DNA from: Frischella japonica
Lineage (GTDB): Bacteria > Pseudomonadota > Gammaproteobacteria > Enterobacterales > Orbaceae
Assembly (NCBI RefSeq): GCF_014489845.1
Contig: NZ_JABURY010000001.1
Span: 1 to 51,923, forward strand
Length of the DNA stretch: 51,923 nucleotides
Reading direction: 5' to 3'
Both the position numbers and the translations under genes were made by a program. Numbering within the stretch: the first letter of the stretch is position 1; every line of letters begins with the position of its first letter. The notes beneath the pieces were generated by a model, which searched no databases, was not told the origin of the DNA, and saw only the letters and a list, made by a program, of their open reading frames with translations. Positions 19,823-28,734 of the stretch are shown in pieces.

Positions 19823-20749
19823 TCATTTCTTCAGTTTATTTATTTCATCTTTATATTCATCTATAAAACAAGACATGACTTTTATTAAATAAGAATCAAA
19901 CTTATCATCATAATTAGGAGGGGAAAAACTTAGACATTTTGAGTTTATTCTATTTTTTAACGAAACAATTGATTTGTTTTTGGTTTTATTTTTTTTATTA
20001 AACGCTATGATCTTATTCTCTAGTAGACGTTGATAATGGCTATATAAATCAAAATAACAACTACAATAGTAGCCTTCTTCGCATTCATTTAAACATGAAT
20101 CATCAAATTGTTTATTAGAATTTTCCGAAAATTTATTATTCGAAATTGCACTAAATTTATCAGGATAAACAATTTTAAATTGATCATAATATCGGTTTAT
20201 TGACATTTCTTTAAGAATAAATTTCTTATTTTTGCTATCAATTTTATAATGTTTCCAAAGTGTAGGCGAAATACCATCTTCTGTTTCTATTAACCATAAA
20301 GTATAAATATCGCCGTTGGATGAAATATAATAACGTTGATAAGCAACCCAACCTCCACATGCACTGCTACCATCACTCATATAACCATAAAGATTAATCT
20401 TATCTTTCACCTGATGATTATGAATTAAAGATAAAATTATGTCGTCACTTGATAAACTTATTTCCAGCTGAAAATTATCATCTTTGTATACAATGGGATC
20501 TTGCTCAATTAAATTATATACATTTCCATAATCAAATTTAATAGAATTTAGAGGACAACGGCGTTCTTCCTCATCCTGGATATCACTATCATTCCAATAC
20601 TCGACACTCCTTGAACAATCCTCTTCTAATTTTTGCATATTTACATTTTTAAAGAAGGGGTCTCCTTGGTAACTTTTATTGATATTATACAATGCACTAT
20701 TTGCATAAAAACTAACCAAACATAAAATAAGATACAATAAACCTTTCAT
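19823..20749 (-). CDS. Exported immunity-type protein, two-part, cysteine-rich
   Basis: 308 residues with a signal peptide (MKGLLYLILCLVSFYANSA). The N-terminal part contains SPTLWKHYKID, related to LWQHYKI of the tandem paralogues. The C-terminal part (about 205-308) is helical with cysteines (CLNECEEGYYCSC, KCLSFSPPNYDD, MSCFIDEYKDEI). It is a paralogue of the 329-residue protein at 28735-29724, which shares the same order and the PPNY motif. A role in neutralising a periplasmic enzyme is inferred from context only. Confidence 0.72.
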   Translation of the reverse strand: MKGLLYLILCLVSFYANSALYNINKSYQGDPFFKNVNMQKLEEDCSRSVEYWNDSDIQDEEERRCPLNSIKFDYGNVYNLIEQDPIVYKDDNFQLEISLSSDDIILSLIHNHQVKDKINLYGYMSDGSSACGGWVAYQRYYISSNGDIYTLWLIETEDGISPTLWKHYKIDSKNKKFILKEMSINRYYDQFKIVYPDKFSAISNNKFSENSNKQFDDSCLNECEEGYYCSCYFDLYSHYQRLLENKIIAFNKKNKTKNKSIVSLKNRINSKCLSFSPPNYDDKFDSYLIKVMSCFIDEYKDEINKLKK

Positions 20750-21121
20750 AAATTAATCTTCCATTACCAATCTTTGAAAAAGGAAACACAGCGTGAAAGA
20801 GAGAATTACTTAATGTTGCGTCATTTTTCACGCCAGATAATCTAAAAAAATAATCTTTCGGCGCAGCATTTGCATTAAAATTGATGTTTAATATTATCAA
20901 AGTTTATAATAAAAATATGGTTATCGCTGTAATTTTTCGCATTTTCTTCCTCTATTTTATTTTTTGTTTTTCCGATCGTTGTTCCAATGCAGACATCTTT
21001 CTTTTATTATTTCTGAAAATATTTTGTTTAAAACTCTTTTGTCCCGAAATTAATTTAACTACTTTTCAAAGGGTTAAACTTTTCATTCGGTTCAGCTATT
21101 ATTCCGGAAATAATAATTGAA
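20750..21121. other. Fragmentary sequence, no intact gene
   Basis: On the minus strand a frame of about 50 codons (20752-20895) reads NANAAPKDYFFRLSGVKND and on to NGRLIYE just before the 308-residue gene. It looks like the tail of another displaced effector, but I cannot name the domain. The remaining bases, including a 79-codon plus-strand frame rich in Phe and Ile, look like chance AT-rich coding. Confidence 0.35.
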
Positions 21122-21392
21122 CGACTATTTAAATGATGCTCTATAGAAAATTCATTTTCATCTTTTATTAAAGAGGCATTAGGTAATCCAATTACTTTGT
21201 AGGAGAGTCAGTTTATAATCTCTTCACAAATTGCGCCTCCACCATATCCGTAAACCTTAAGTTTTGTATTTTTAGTTTTTTTAAGTGAAAATCGTTAAAA
21301 TTTATTTTAATCGGTTTTTTATTTTGAACCATGAAAGAATAACTAACTGAAAAATATAATTAACATAAAATAGCAAATTTAATCTTCTTCAT
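21122..21392 (-). pseudogene. Immunity-type gene remnant
   Basis: From the ATG at 21390-21392 the frame reads MKKIKFAILC and then a TAA. After it come hydrophobic residues LYFSVSYSF that would have finished a signal peptide. Further stops follow. It has the position (directly after an effector tail) and the kind of start expected of an immunity gene, now dead. Confidence 0.45.
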
Positions 21393-21394
21393 AT

Positions 21395-21607
21395 TTATTT
21401 CCAATTTTCATTTTTCGCTTCTCTTAAAGCATCAACCATTTTGTCTGGTTATATATGGACGGAATTCAGCCCATCACCTTGATAATATGATAATCGCCAA
21501 AAGCTGCAACGCTTACCAGTCAAATATCGTTTTATCTTTAGGTACTCTGATGATACGAATTCTTCAGTCAAATCATAAATAGCATCTTCAACATCACCAT
21601 TATGCTC
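21395..21607 (-). pseudogene. Unidentified effector C-terminal remnant
   Basis: A minus-strand frame of about 70 codons reads DAIYDLTEEFVSSEYLKIK, then RYLTGKRCSFWRLSYYQGDG, and ends DALREAKNENWK. One in-frame stop follows GLNSVHI. It ends 2 bases before the remnant immunity start. No catalytic motif is recognised. By arrangement it is the toxin half of a cassette. Confidence 0.42.
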
Positions 21608-21813
21608 AAAATATTTTTTTCTTTTTAATCTTTACTAAATTATTAATAGTAAATCTAATTTCAAATAATGTAGAGCTGAGTTTAAAGTTTCAGGAATTAT
21701 TTGAAAACGCCCAGCTGCAAATATTTCTTTTTATACTTTCATAGTTATTCATTAATTAGCAAACTTATAATAATGGCTTAACCTTTAAAATTTATTTAAC
21801 AGCCAAACAAAAT

Positions 21814-22767
21814 TTATTGTTTTTCTAATTTAATAAAAACTCCTTTTTCACTAATAACATATTTTGTTTGATTTAATAATTTTGTTTGTTTTTTAGAGCC
21901 ATCATAAGGGCTTTCGATTTTTTGTATTGTGATGCAGTAATTTTTATCAATAAGGAATTTGTTCCAAACACCACCATCCTCTAATTCAAAATGTTCACCT
22001 AACTCCAATCGATCAATGAAATTAAACTCATTGGAAAGGCTGACTAATGATAATTGAGGTGAACCCGAAAGAGAATATGAAGATAATAATAGTAATTTTA
22101 TATTGTTAAATTCTTTTAATTTTATTGCTTTAAAATAATCGTCATCTAGCATACCTTTAAAAAAATAATTAAACTCATCAGGTATAGGTAAAAAACCATC
22201 ATTTTTTTCTGGTGGCCAATAACGATCATTTAATGGGAGAGTAACAGTATGTAATTGATTATATATACTTTCCAATTCTTTGCGCATCTTCTGTTTATTT
22301 TTGTATGTTAAAATAATATCGTTATTATTGAATAAGAAAAGATAATCAGAATTTAACACTAATGATTCATTTAAATTATATTGGTTTGGTAATGTTTCAA
22401 TCATAAAATTTTGATTATCTTGCTGATTATCAATTAAATTTAGTCGTTTCAATTCGTTGTGTAATAAATTATGAATATTTGCTGCTAAATTGGCTTTATT
22501 TTGTTTTATATTTAACAAATATTTATTATCAAATATTAATTGATATTTATTACTTTTAACTGATATTTCTTTTAAGCGTCTGTAAATTTGGTCAATTAGC
22601 TCAAAGTCAGTTGTAGAATTAGATAGGTAGTTAATATTAATTAATTGCCATTCTATTGTGTCATCTTTTACCGAATCATTGGCGTTATTTTTTGCTTCTG
22701 TATTGGCTATTATTGCGATGTAACAAAACAAAAATAACCCGACAAACCTACTTATAATTTTAAACAT
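21814..22767 (-). CDS. Exported immunity-type protein (317 residues)
   Basis: The start is ATG 22767 (MFKIISRFVGLFLF), chosen over an in-frame TTG at 22779 because TGAGG lies about 9 bases upstream. A signal peptide (about 1-25) precedes a charged, lysine- and asparagine-rich body with no enzyme motif. The final third (SPQLSLVSLSNEFNFIDRLE, then FLIDKNYCITI) resembles the middle of the 474-residue protein at 26439 (FTIDKNYFIE). The gene lies about 20 bases behind a broken M15-type effector and is its likely immunity partner. Confidence 0.72.
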   Translation of the reverse strand: MFKIISRFVGLFLFCYIAIIANTEAKNNANDSVKDDTIEWQLININYLSNSTTDFELIDQIYRRLKEISVKSNKYQLIFDNKYLLNIKQNKANLAANIHNLLHNELKRLNLIDNQQDNQNFMIETLPNQYNLNESLVLNSDYLFLFNNNDIILTYKNKQKMRKELESIYNQLHTVTLPLNDRYWPPEKNDGFLPIPDEFNYFFKGMLDDDYFKAIKLKEFNNIKLLLLSSYSLSGSPQLSLVSLSNEFNFIDRLELGEHFELEDGGVWNKFLIDKNYCITIQKIESPYDGSKKQTKLLNQTKYVISEKGVFIKLEKQ

Positions 22768-22786
22768 TATTAACCTCAACCATAAA

Positions 22787-23165
22787 TTAACTATGAATAA
22801 ATGTAATTAATTTTTCTTCATTTAAAGTTGTAGCATCAGTACAAAAATATTCATCTAATAAATATCGTTTTTCAAACGTTCTAACATCCATATGAATCCA
22901 ACTATAAGTGTGCTGCTCACCTGTTATTGAACTATGATTATTTAATCTAATTGGTTCAATGCTAAAAAGATTTGTATCGTTCCATTTTTTGTATTTTAAG
23001 GCAAGTGATAAAAAAGTATCACGTATATAGTAAAGGCTCAATATTTTTATCATTTTTACCACCAATAGCCCAATTTCTTTTGTAAAATTGAATATCTATC
23101 GCTTTTCCTGTGTGATTGGTAGTTTTTCCCTTCTGGATGCTGACTACAACGATAATCAGATAAAA
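22787..23165 (-). pseudogene. M15-type zinc peptidase effector remnant (frameshifted)
   Basis: Three pieces in different frames join into a LAS-peptidase tail. The first reads DYRCSQHPEGK, the second TTNHTGKAIDIQFYKRN (HxxxxxxD), and the third, open from 23065, reads RDTFLSLALKYKKWN and ends with WIHMDVRTFEKRYL (HxD). The two frame changes lie near 23110-23135 and 23040. Only the last 92 codons form an open frame, so the gene is dead. It belongs to the same enzyme class as the fragments at 19519 and 31072 but is a different sequence. Confidence 0.6.
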
Positions 23166-23997
23166 TTAATCTAAATTTATAAACATCTTGTCTACCTAAA
23201 TAAAAACTTAACCTATATAATCCAAAAAACAATCATCTATGTAACCCTGAATGTTCAAATATTTTTGTTCATCAAATAATGTGATTACATACCATTTATA
23301 ATCTTTGGGAAGTAACTGAAGATCAAAATTCACTTTGGTGTCGACTTGTAATACATAAAAAATGTTGTCTTTTTTGAGTCAGGTAATTTTCGAAACGGGT
23401 CACCTCTCTCGTTTTTATACTTAAATTGGCGACAGTATTCATTTAGATAATTTCCCGATTTATCCAGACATTTAGTCTTTATTCGTTTATTACGATTATA
23501 GCCTATGTATTAAAAATCATCTGTGTACGATATTTGGTCATTTTCTTTTTACCCAGACAAAATTGGTAACTAGTGGAAGTTTTTGCTTTATCATTCAATA
23601 TAATAAATTGTTGTTGGGGTTTGTCATAAGCGTAATATTCTATTTTTTATTAAGACCATAATTGCTGCATTTTTTGAGATATAAATCATTATTATCTCCA
23701 TCAAAATTTTCATTAGTAATGAAACTCACATAAGCGTTAAAGTGACAATCTTTGCCAAGAACTTTCAGAAAATACCTACTTTTCAATATAAAAACCCAGT
23801 TTTTCTTTTTTTATACAAGATTAACAAAGTTAATTGTTATATTCACAGTACTATTAACTAAAAATCATCTAAACAATTAAATTAACAAATAGAACAAAAC
23901 CACATATATTTTCTGTAAAACGAAAGATTAAATCTATTTTTTGTACCTTGCGCAGCAACAAGTATATAATACTTCTTTCACTCTTGAGGCAATGTGC
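23166..23997. other. Degenerate coding sequence upstream of waaG
   Basis: On the minus strand, 23170-23700 shows short frames with Asp/Lys/Tyr-rich composition like the immunity genes, all broken by stops. I read it as one or two decayed immunity-type genes. The last about 250 bases before waaG are plain AT-rich DNA containing its promoter; no clear hexamers were found. Confidence 0.35.
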
Positions 23998-25122
23998 ATG
24001 CAACTAGCTTTTTGTATCTATAAATATTTTCCTTACGGCGGTTTGCAACGTGATTTCTTGCAAATTGCCCGAGCTTGTCACGCTAAAGGGCATAAAGTTC
24101 GTGTTTATGTTATGCAGTGGCAAGGCGATAAACCGACTGAGTTTGAGATTATTTTAGTCCCGAAAAAGGGGCTATCGAATCATAGCCGTAATCTAGCTTA
24201 TTATCATTGGGTCAAAGATCATCTACAGACATATCCGGTTGATTGTGTCGTTGGCTTTAATAAAATGCCGGGATTAGACGTCTATTTTGCCGGCGATACG
24301 TGTTTTGCCGAGAAAGTCTCCCATAAAGGCTTTTTTTATAAATTATCTAAACGCTGTAAACACTATTTGGCGTTTGAAGATGCGGTATTTAATCAGCAGC
24401 ATGATACCAAAATTATGGTGCTAACTAAGCAACAAATTAGCGATTTTGAAAAATATTACCATACTCAAGCATCAAGATTTGTTTTACTGCCACCCGGTAT
24501 TGCAAAAGATCGGCAATATCATATTGATTCACCAATTAAACGCCAGCAATTTAGGCAAGCCAATCACATTGCGCAAGATGCTTTTGTGATTGTACAAATT
24601 GGTTCTGACTTTAAACGAAAAGGCGTTGATCGCACATTAATTGCGATTGCCTCTTTGCCCGAAGCGTTAAAAAAACAGGTGTGCTATTTGGTTGTCGGGC
24701 AAGATAAACCCGATAATTACCAAAAAATGGCGAAACGGTTGGATATTTTTAATCAAGTCCGTTTTTTTTCAGGGCGGGATGATATCCCCGATTTTCTCTT
24801 TAGCGCAGATCTGCTACTGCATCCAGCTCGACAAGAAGCCGCTGGTATGGTTTTAATCGAGGCTCTAGCTGCTGGCGTGCCGGTGATTGTAACCGGGATA
24901 GCCGGTTATGCTTATCATATTACAGATGCAAATGCAGGTGTGGTACTTAGTGAGCCTTTTGATCAATCAGAATTAAATAGCACACTGGAAAATGCTCTCA
25001 CTAATCAAGCACAACGAGCTGCATGGCATCATAATGCGATTAAATATGGCCAAAACGCCGATTTATATCACCTTGCTGAGCGTGCTGCCGATATTATATT
25101 AGGTTGTCATCATTATGAATGA
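23998..25122 (+). CDS. waaG: WaaG, LPS core heptose-I alpha-1,3-glucosyltransferase
   Basis: 374 residues (E. coli 374) when started at ATG 23998 (MQLAFCIYKYFPYGGLQRDF), which matches E. coli WaaG and follows TTGAGG. The frame extends 19 codons upstream but without family match. GT4/GT-B glycosyltransferase with DCVVGFNKMPGLDVYFAGD, VGSDFKRKGVDRT and HPARQEAAGMVLIEALAAGVP (nucleotide-sugar site with the EX7E motif). It adds the first outer-core glucose on the cytoplasmic face. It overlaps waaP by 8 bases. The two genes lie on the plus strand inside a minus-strand accessory array, with G+C content visibly higher than the flanks. Confidence 0.95.
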   Translation: MQLAFCIYKYFPYGGLQRDFLQIARACHAKGHKVRVYVMQWQGDKPTEFEIILVPKKGLSNHSRNLAYYHWVKDHLQTYPVDCVVGFNKMPGLDVYFAGDTCFAEKVSHKGFFYKLSKRCKHYLAFEDAVFNQQHDTKIMVLTKQQISDFEKYYHTQASRFVLLPPGIAKDRQYHIDSPIKRQQFRQANHIAQDAFVIVQIGSDFKRKGVDRTLIAIASLPEALKKQVCYLVVGQDKPDNYQKMAKRLDIFNQVRFFSGRDDIPDFLFSADLLLHPARQEAAGMVLIEALAAGVPVIVTGIAGYAYHITDANAGVVLSEPFDQSELNSTLENALTNQAQRAAWHHNAIKYGQNADLYHLAERAADIILGCHHYE

Positions 25123-25918
25123 AATTATACTCAAATCGCCTTTTGAGAATTTATGGAAAGGCAAAGATCCGTTTAGCGAAGTTGAGCAGATTTCCGGTGA
25201 AGTTTATCGGGCGGTTAAACAGCGTAAAACATTGAATTTTAAACTTGATGATGAATCTTACTTTATTAAAATTCACCGTGGCATAACGGTAAAAGAGATC
25301 GTCAAAAATTTATTGTCCTTGAGATTACCAGTGTTAGACGCCAAACAAGAATGGACAGCCATTCACCGTTTAGCGCAAGCGGGAGTAAATACCATGGACG
25401 GGCGTGCTTTTGGTCGTAAGGGGTTAAACCCACTAACACGGCACTCGTTTATTATTACCAAAGATCTTAACCCGACAGTAAGTTTAGAGGATTTTACTCG
25501 GTCTTGGTTAACCAATCCGCCGAGCTATCATCTGAAACGTTCATTAATAATCTATCTAGCAAAAATGACCGCCAAAATGCATGCCGCCGGGGTCAATCAC
25601 CGTGATTGTTATTTATGCCATTTTTTATTGGATTTACCGTTATTTGAACATCATCAGCAAATTAAATTATCCGTTATTGATCTGCATCGGGCACAAACCC
25701 GAAAACGAGTGCCAACCCGTTGGCGTGATAAAGATTTGATTGGGCTGTATTTTTCATCGACCAAAATCGGGTTAACTAAACGTGATATCTGGCTATTTTT
25801 AAAAACCTATTTCAATAAACCATTAAAAACGATTTTGCATGATGAACATAAACTGTTAACAACCGCGGAAAAAAAATCGGCGCGAATTGCAAAACGAACT
25901 GAAAAATATCAGCTTTAA
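25115..25918 (+). CDS. waaP: WaaP, LPS core heptose-I kinase
   Basis: 267 residues (E. coli 265). A small eukaryotic-like kinase fold with SYFIKIHRG, the catalytic block NHRDCYLCHFLL (Asp as base) and SVIDLHRAQ for metal binding. It phosphorylates heptose I of the inner core, which strengthens the outer membrane through cation bridges. It is coupled to waaG by an 8-base overlap. A truncated ybjD follows 15 bases later. Confidence 0.96.
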   Translation: MNEIILKSPFENLWKGKDPFSEVEQISGEVYRAVKQRKTLNFKLDDESYFIKIHRGITVKEIVKNLLSLRLPVLDAKQEWTAIHRLAQAGVNTMDGRAFGRKGLNPLTRHSFIITKDLNPTVSLEDFTRSWLTNPPSYHLKRSLIIYLAKMTAKMHAAGVNHRDCYLCHFLLDLPLFEHHQQIKLSVIDLHRAQTRKRVPTRWRDKDLIGLYFSSTKIGLTKRDIWLFLKTYFNKPLKTILHDEHKLLTTAEKKSARIAKRTEKYQL

Positions 25919-25933
25919 TAATAAGGAAATCCT

Positions 25934-26086
25934 ATGTTTATTGAACAAATTGAGATTACCGGATTTAGAGGAATAAGTCAGTTATCTTTAACATTTAATC
26001 CGGAATCGAGTGTGCTTATTGGTGAAAATCGGTGGGGAAGATCGCGCTTAATTAGCGCTTTAAAGTTGTTATCACTCGATAACTAA
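25934..26086 (+). pseudogene. ybjD: Truncated ybjD (OLD-family AAA/TOPRIM nuclease) N terminus
   Basis: The ATG at 25934 follows AAGGAAAT. The 50 codons read MFIEQIEITGFRGISQLSLT and on to VLIGENRWGRSRLISALKLL, then TAA. This is the ABC-ATPase head of YbjD/OLD nucleases. The Walker A, usually GENAWGKSS, has K and S changed to R and R. The remaining about 500 residues are missing, replaced by minus-strand island DNA. The junction at about 26087 marks where island sequence cut into a once longer waaG-waaP-ybjD stretch. Confidence 0.78.
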
Positions 26087-26091
26087 TTTTA

Positions 26092-26295
26092 TCAAATTGT
26101 CGATAGCGATTTAACATGTAAGTAAGGGGTACTAATTCCTTTAGCATTATCGGTATCACCAGCGTTAACCTTTCTTCTTGTTAAAATCACTGAACATAAA
26201 TGGTAATCGCGTCGATAGAAATATGCACTATTTATATCTAAATTACTGGCTTGCACTATCTCAGTTTGCTTTTTTTCAATAAAGACAACCATCAA
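26092..26295 (-). pseudogene. Unidentified protein tail
   Basis: A 67-codon frame ends DTDNAKGISTPYLHVKSLST-I. The frame can be followed a little further upstream (to about 26400, ILAVIWDKNRHYECLVKGE) past a stop. The alternating hydrophobic pattern and the DINSAYFYRRD stretch vaguely recall the FTIDKNYFIE region of neighbouring immunity-type proteins. No signal peptide is seen. Probably a remnant. Confidence 0.3.
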
Positions 26296-26438
26296 TAGCT
26301 GAACAATGAAGCCATTTTTTTTGATTTACTCACCTTTAACCAGACATTCATAATGTCGGTTTTTATCCCAAATCACAGCCAAAATTCAACAAAATTGTTT
26401 TTTATTAGATAAAGATCTGATGCATCATTATTTTTACA

Positions 26439-27863
26439 TCAATCATAATCCATTTCTTGATCAGTTAATTCACTTTCTGTAGGTTGCCTGTAGGCTGCGA
26501 GATAATTTTCACCCACAATAAAGAGCATTTCGTTCATATAAATCGCTTTATTTCCATTTAGTAGATATTTAGCTAATGGTGATTTGTCGATATTGTCAAA
26601 TGTGATATATTCCAACTCGTTACTAATATCTATATTAAATTCTTTAAAATTTTCGACTTGCTGTTGATAGCGTTTTTCGTTACCAAATAACTGTTTTGAT
26701 TTCGCTTTACCAAAGGTGAATGAATAAGCTTGTTGATAATTAATACAAAGCTTTTTATCAGCAGGATTTAAGGTTAGTGTGATATCATCAAGTTCATCGA
26801 ATGTAATTTTCTTAAAGCGCATATAATTATTTGCTTGTTGACTAGTTAGTAAAAGGCTTTTTGTTGAATGTATTTTGTTATCTTTAACCGCTAATTTACT
26901 GTAGCAATTTGACGTGACAGGTAATTCTTGAAACTTCCCTTCTTTAGTCACTTGAAAATGTTGTACTTCTATTGTTTCATCTTCAAAACGTTGGCGACGC
27001 TCAATAAAATAGTTTTTATCTATGGTAAAATAACGATAACCAACCGTGTAACCGCTACCACCAGGACCGCCTCGAGTTGTAGTCCGATAATCAAATAACA
27101 CCAGTTTATCCAGAACGTTATAATCATTAGAAAATAGATATAAATATGAATCCGACTCACCACTATCCCAGCCTACATCAATAAATATTGGATTTATAAT
27201 CGGTGAAATAGAAGGATACTTTGCTCCAAATATATCTGTTGCAAACCAAGGAAGATCTAAAAAATTTTTAAAATGAATGGATAAATTTTTTAATACATCG
27301 TCTTGATATAAAATAAAAGCATCGTTTGCATTAAACGGAACATTGATTATGGGCAACAGAGGAACTTGTTTAATAAATTCTTTTTCAAAATAAGGTTTTG
27401 AATAAAATACTGGCTTACCATCTTTTCCAAACAGAAGCAGCATATCATCCAATAATACTACCTGCCGGTTTTGTGTTACATACTGTTTTAATAGGCTGTT
27501 ATCAATATTTTTATCGAATTGAAGATAAGTAATGTTATCATTTAATTTAATATTATAATTATATTCTAATAATGCTTGCTGTTTTTTTAAAGCAAAATAT
27601 GTTTTTTCTATATTATTGCTTACAAAAAAATCTTCTGCAGGCATCGTATTACGTTTAATTAAAAACGACTGATTATTGAAATAAAATTTATTACCACGTA
27701 ATTTTATATCAAAATCAATTGTTGTTTCATCTACCGATGTATTGCTAATACCATAAATAATTCCCCAATTATCTGGCGCTTTTTTTTCATCAGCCATCGC
27801 TGATGATGCTATTAAATTTAATAATAGAGAAAATACTACAAAATAGTAATTACTTTGTTTCAT
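26439..27863 (-). CDS. Large exported immunity-type protein (474 residues)
   Basis: A signal peptide (about 1-24, ending SSAMA) is followed by a long beta-rich, aromatic-rich protein with two related halves. Each half contains an ITYLQFDKNIDNSLLKQYV-like block (second copy LEYITFDNIDKSPLAKYLL), suggesting internal duplication. A central region (about 225-310) has GESDSYLYLFSNDYNVLDKL and FTIDKNYFIE. There is no catalytic motif. It starts 4 bases after the stop of the peptidoglycan-binding effector fragment and is its likely immunity or accessory partner. The largest gene of its kind in the island. Confidence 0.75.
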   Translation of the reverse strand: MKQSNYYFVVFSLLLNLIASSAMADEKKAPDNWGIIYGISNTSVDETTIDFDIKLRGNKFYFNNQSFLIKRNTMPAEDFFVSNNIEKTYFALKKQQALLEYNYNIKLNDNITYLQFDKNIDNSLLKQYVTQNRQVVLLDDMLLLFGKDGKPVFYSKPYFEKEFIKQVPLLPIINVPFNANDAFILYQDDVLKNLSIHFKNFLDLPWFATDIFGAKYPSISPIINPIFIDVGWDSGESDSYLYLFSNDYNVLDKLVLFDYRTTTRGGPGGSGYTVGYRYFTIDKNYFIERRQRFEDETIEVQHFQVTKEGKFQELPVTSNCYSKLAVKDNKIHSTKSLLLTSQQANNYMRFKKITFDELDDITLTLNPADKKLCINYQQAYSFTFGKAKSKQLFGNEKRYQQQVENFKEFNIDISNELEYITFDNIDKSPLAKYLLNGNKAIYMNEMLFIVGENYLAAYRQPTESELTDQEMDYD

Positions 27864-27867
27864 ATTG

Positions 27868-28638
27868 TTAACCTTTAGTAGTAATTAATGTTTGCATTGA
27901 TGCGCCATTGACTTGTTCAACACTTTGAGCAAAAAATGTTTCGATTGGGTACTCTTCTTGAAACTTATCAATCGCTTTAATTACTTGCATATTAATAACT
28001 TCCGTTTCTTCATCTTTCAAATAATCACGTTGAAACTGTTTGATCATGTTTTCTGTTCTTTCCGTAAACTCATCAGTCGGGACATTGCCACCAAAACCAA
28101 CTAGACGGATATTGATCTCTCGAATTATTTCATCTTTATCGCCTTTTTGGAAAAGAACTTTATTATCAGAGAAAAAATTTATCCTAGATATAGGATGCAT
28201 AAACCACACCCGACCATTTTGACTCAAGGTGGCTGGCGTTGATGAAGTTTCTGCTTGTTGTTTTGAGCTGTCTTCTGCCTTATCTTTTTCAGTGTCGCTT
28301 TGTTTTGTCTTTTGACTTTGCTTAGTTAAACCTTTGGCTACACCGTCCCACCTAAGCATTTTTGTCGCTTTTTCTTTGGCGTTTTCCCATATGATTAATT
28401 TCTTTTTAGACTCCGCTTTATCATCTTTCAGAAAACTTTGATAATCTTTTCTTTGTTGCTCTAAGCTTTGTTTTGTTGATTCTTGTTGGCTTGCGTCTAA
28501 CTTACTAACATATGCATCACGTTTTGCTTCATCACCGTTTTTTATATAACCCAAATAGTTTTCCGCATCATCTGTCATTTCACTGTTTAACTCTTCCCAT
28601 TCCGGTCGTTTACCTTCAGTATTTAGTTCGGCATACAT
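27868..28638 (-). CDS. Peptidoglycan-binding effector C-terminal part (frameshifted N terminus)
   Basis: 256 residues without signal peptide. The first about 140 are charged and low-complexity (K, E, Q, S), then the junction motif GRVWFMHPI (142-150). A peptidoglycan-binding-1 type domain follows (about 164-232: KGDKDEIIREINIRLVG, GNVPTDEFTERTENMIKQFQ). Directly upstream, in another frame, the bases read WTAERIGHLLVKYESE, so the true protein was longer and a frameshift near 28636 cut it. The linker is echoed in remnants at 32480-32640 and 35870-36050. Absence of a signal peptide, cell-wall binding and a downstream exported partner fit a secretion-system-delivered effector. Confidence 0.65.
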   Translation of the reverse strand: MYAELNTEGKRPEWEELNSEMTDDAENYLGYIKNGDEAKRDAYVSKLDASQQESTKQSLEQQRKDYQSFLKDDKAESKKKLIIWENAKEKATKMLRWDGVAKGLTKQSQKTKQSDTEKDKAEDSSKQQAETSSTPATLSQNGRVWFMHPISRINFFSDNKVLFQKGDKDEIIREINIRLVGFGGNVPTDEFTERTENMIKQFQRDYLKDEETEVINMQVIKAIDKFQEEYPIETFFAQSVEQVNGASMQTLITTKG

Positions 28639-28734
28639 TCACTTTCATATTTAACTAACAGATGCCCTATACGCTCTGCTGTCCAGCACTAGTAAAACAG
28701 TATTACTAAACGATCAAAATTGTAGAAGTTATTA

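Noticed and set aside
20881-21120. Plus-strand frame of 79 codons rich in Phe and Ile
   Set aside because: Composition is what random AT-rich DNA gives; no homology and no ribosome-binding site, and it is flanked by decayed minus-strand genes.
27868-28638. Considered as a complete stand-alone protein
   Set aside because: A stop directly before its ATG together with the coherent sequence WTAERIGHLLVKYESE in another frame upstream indicates a frameshifted larger gene.
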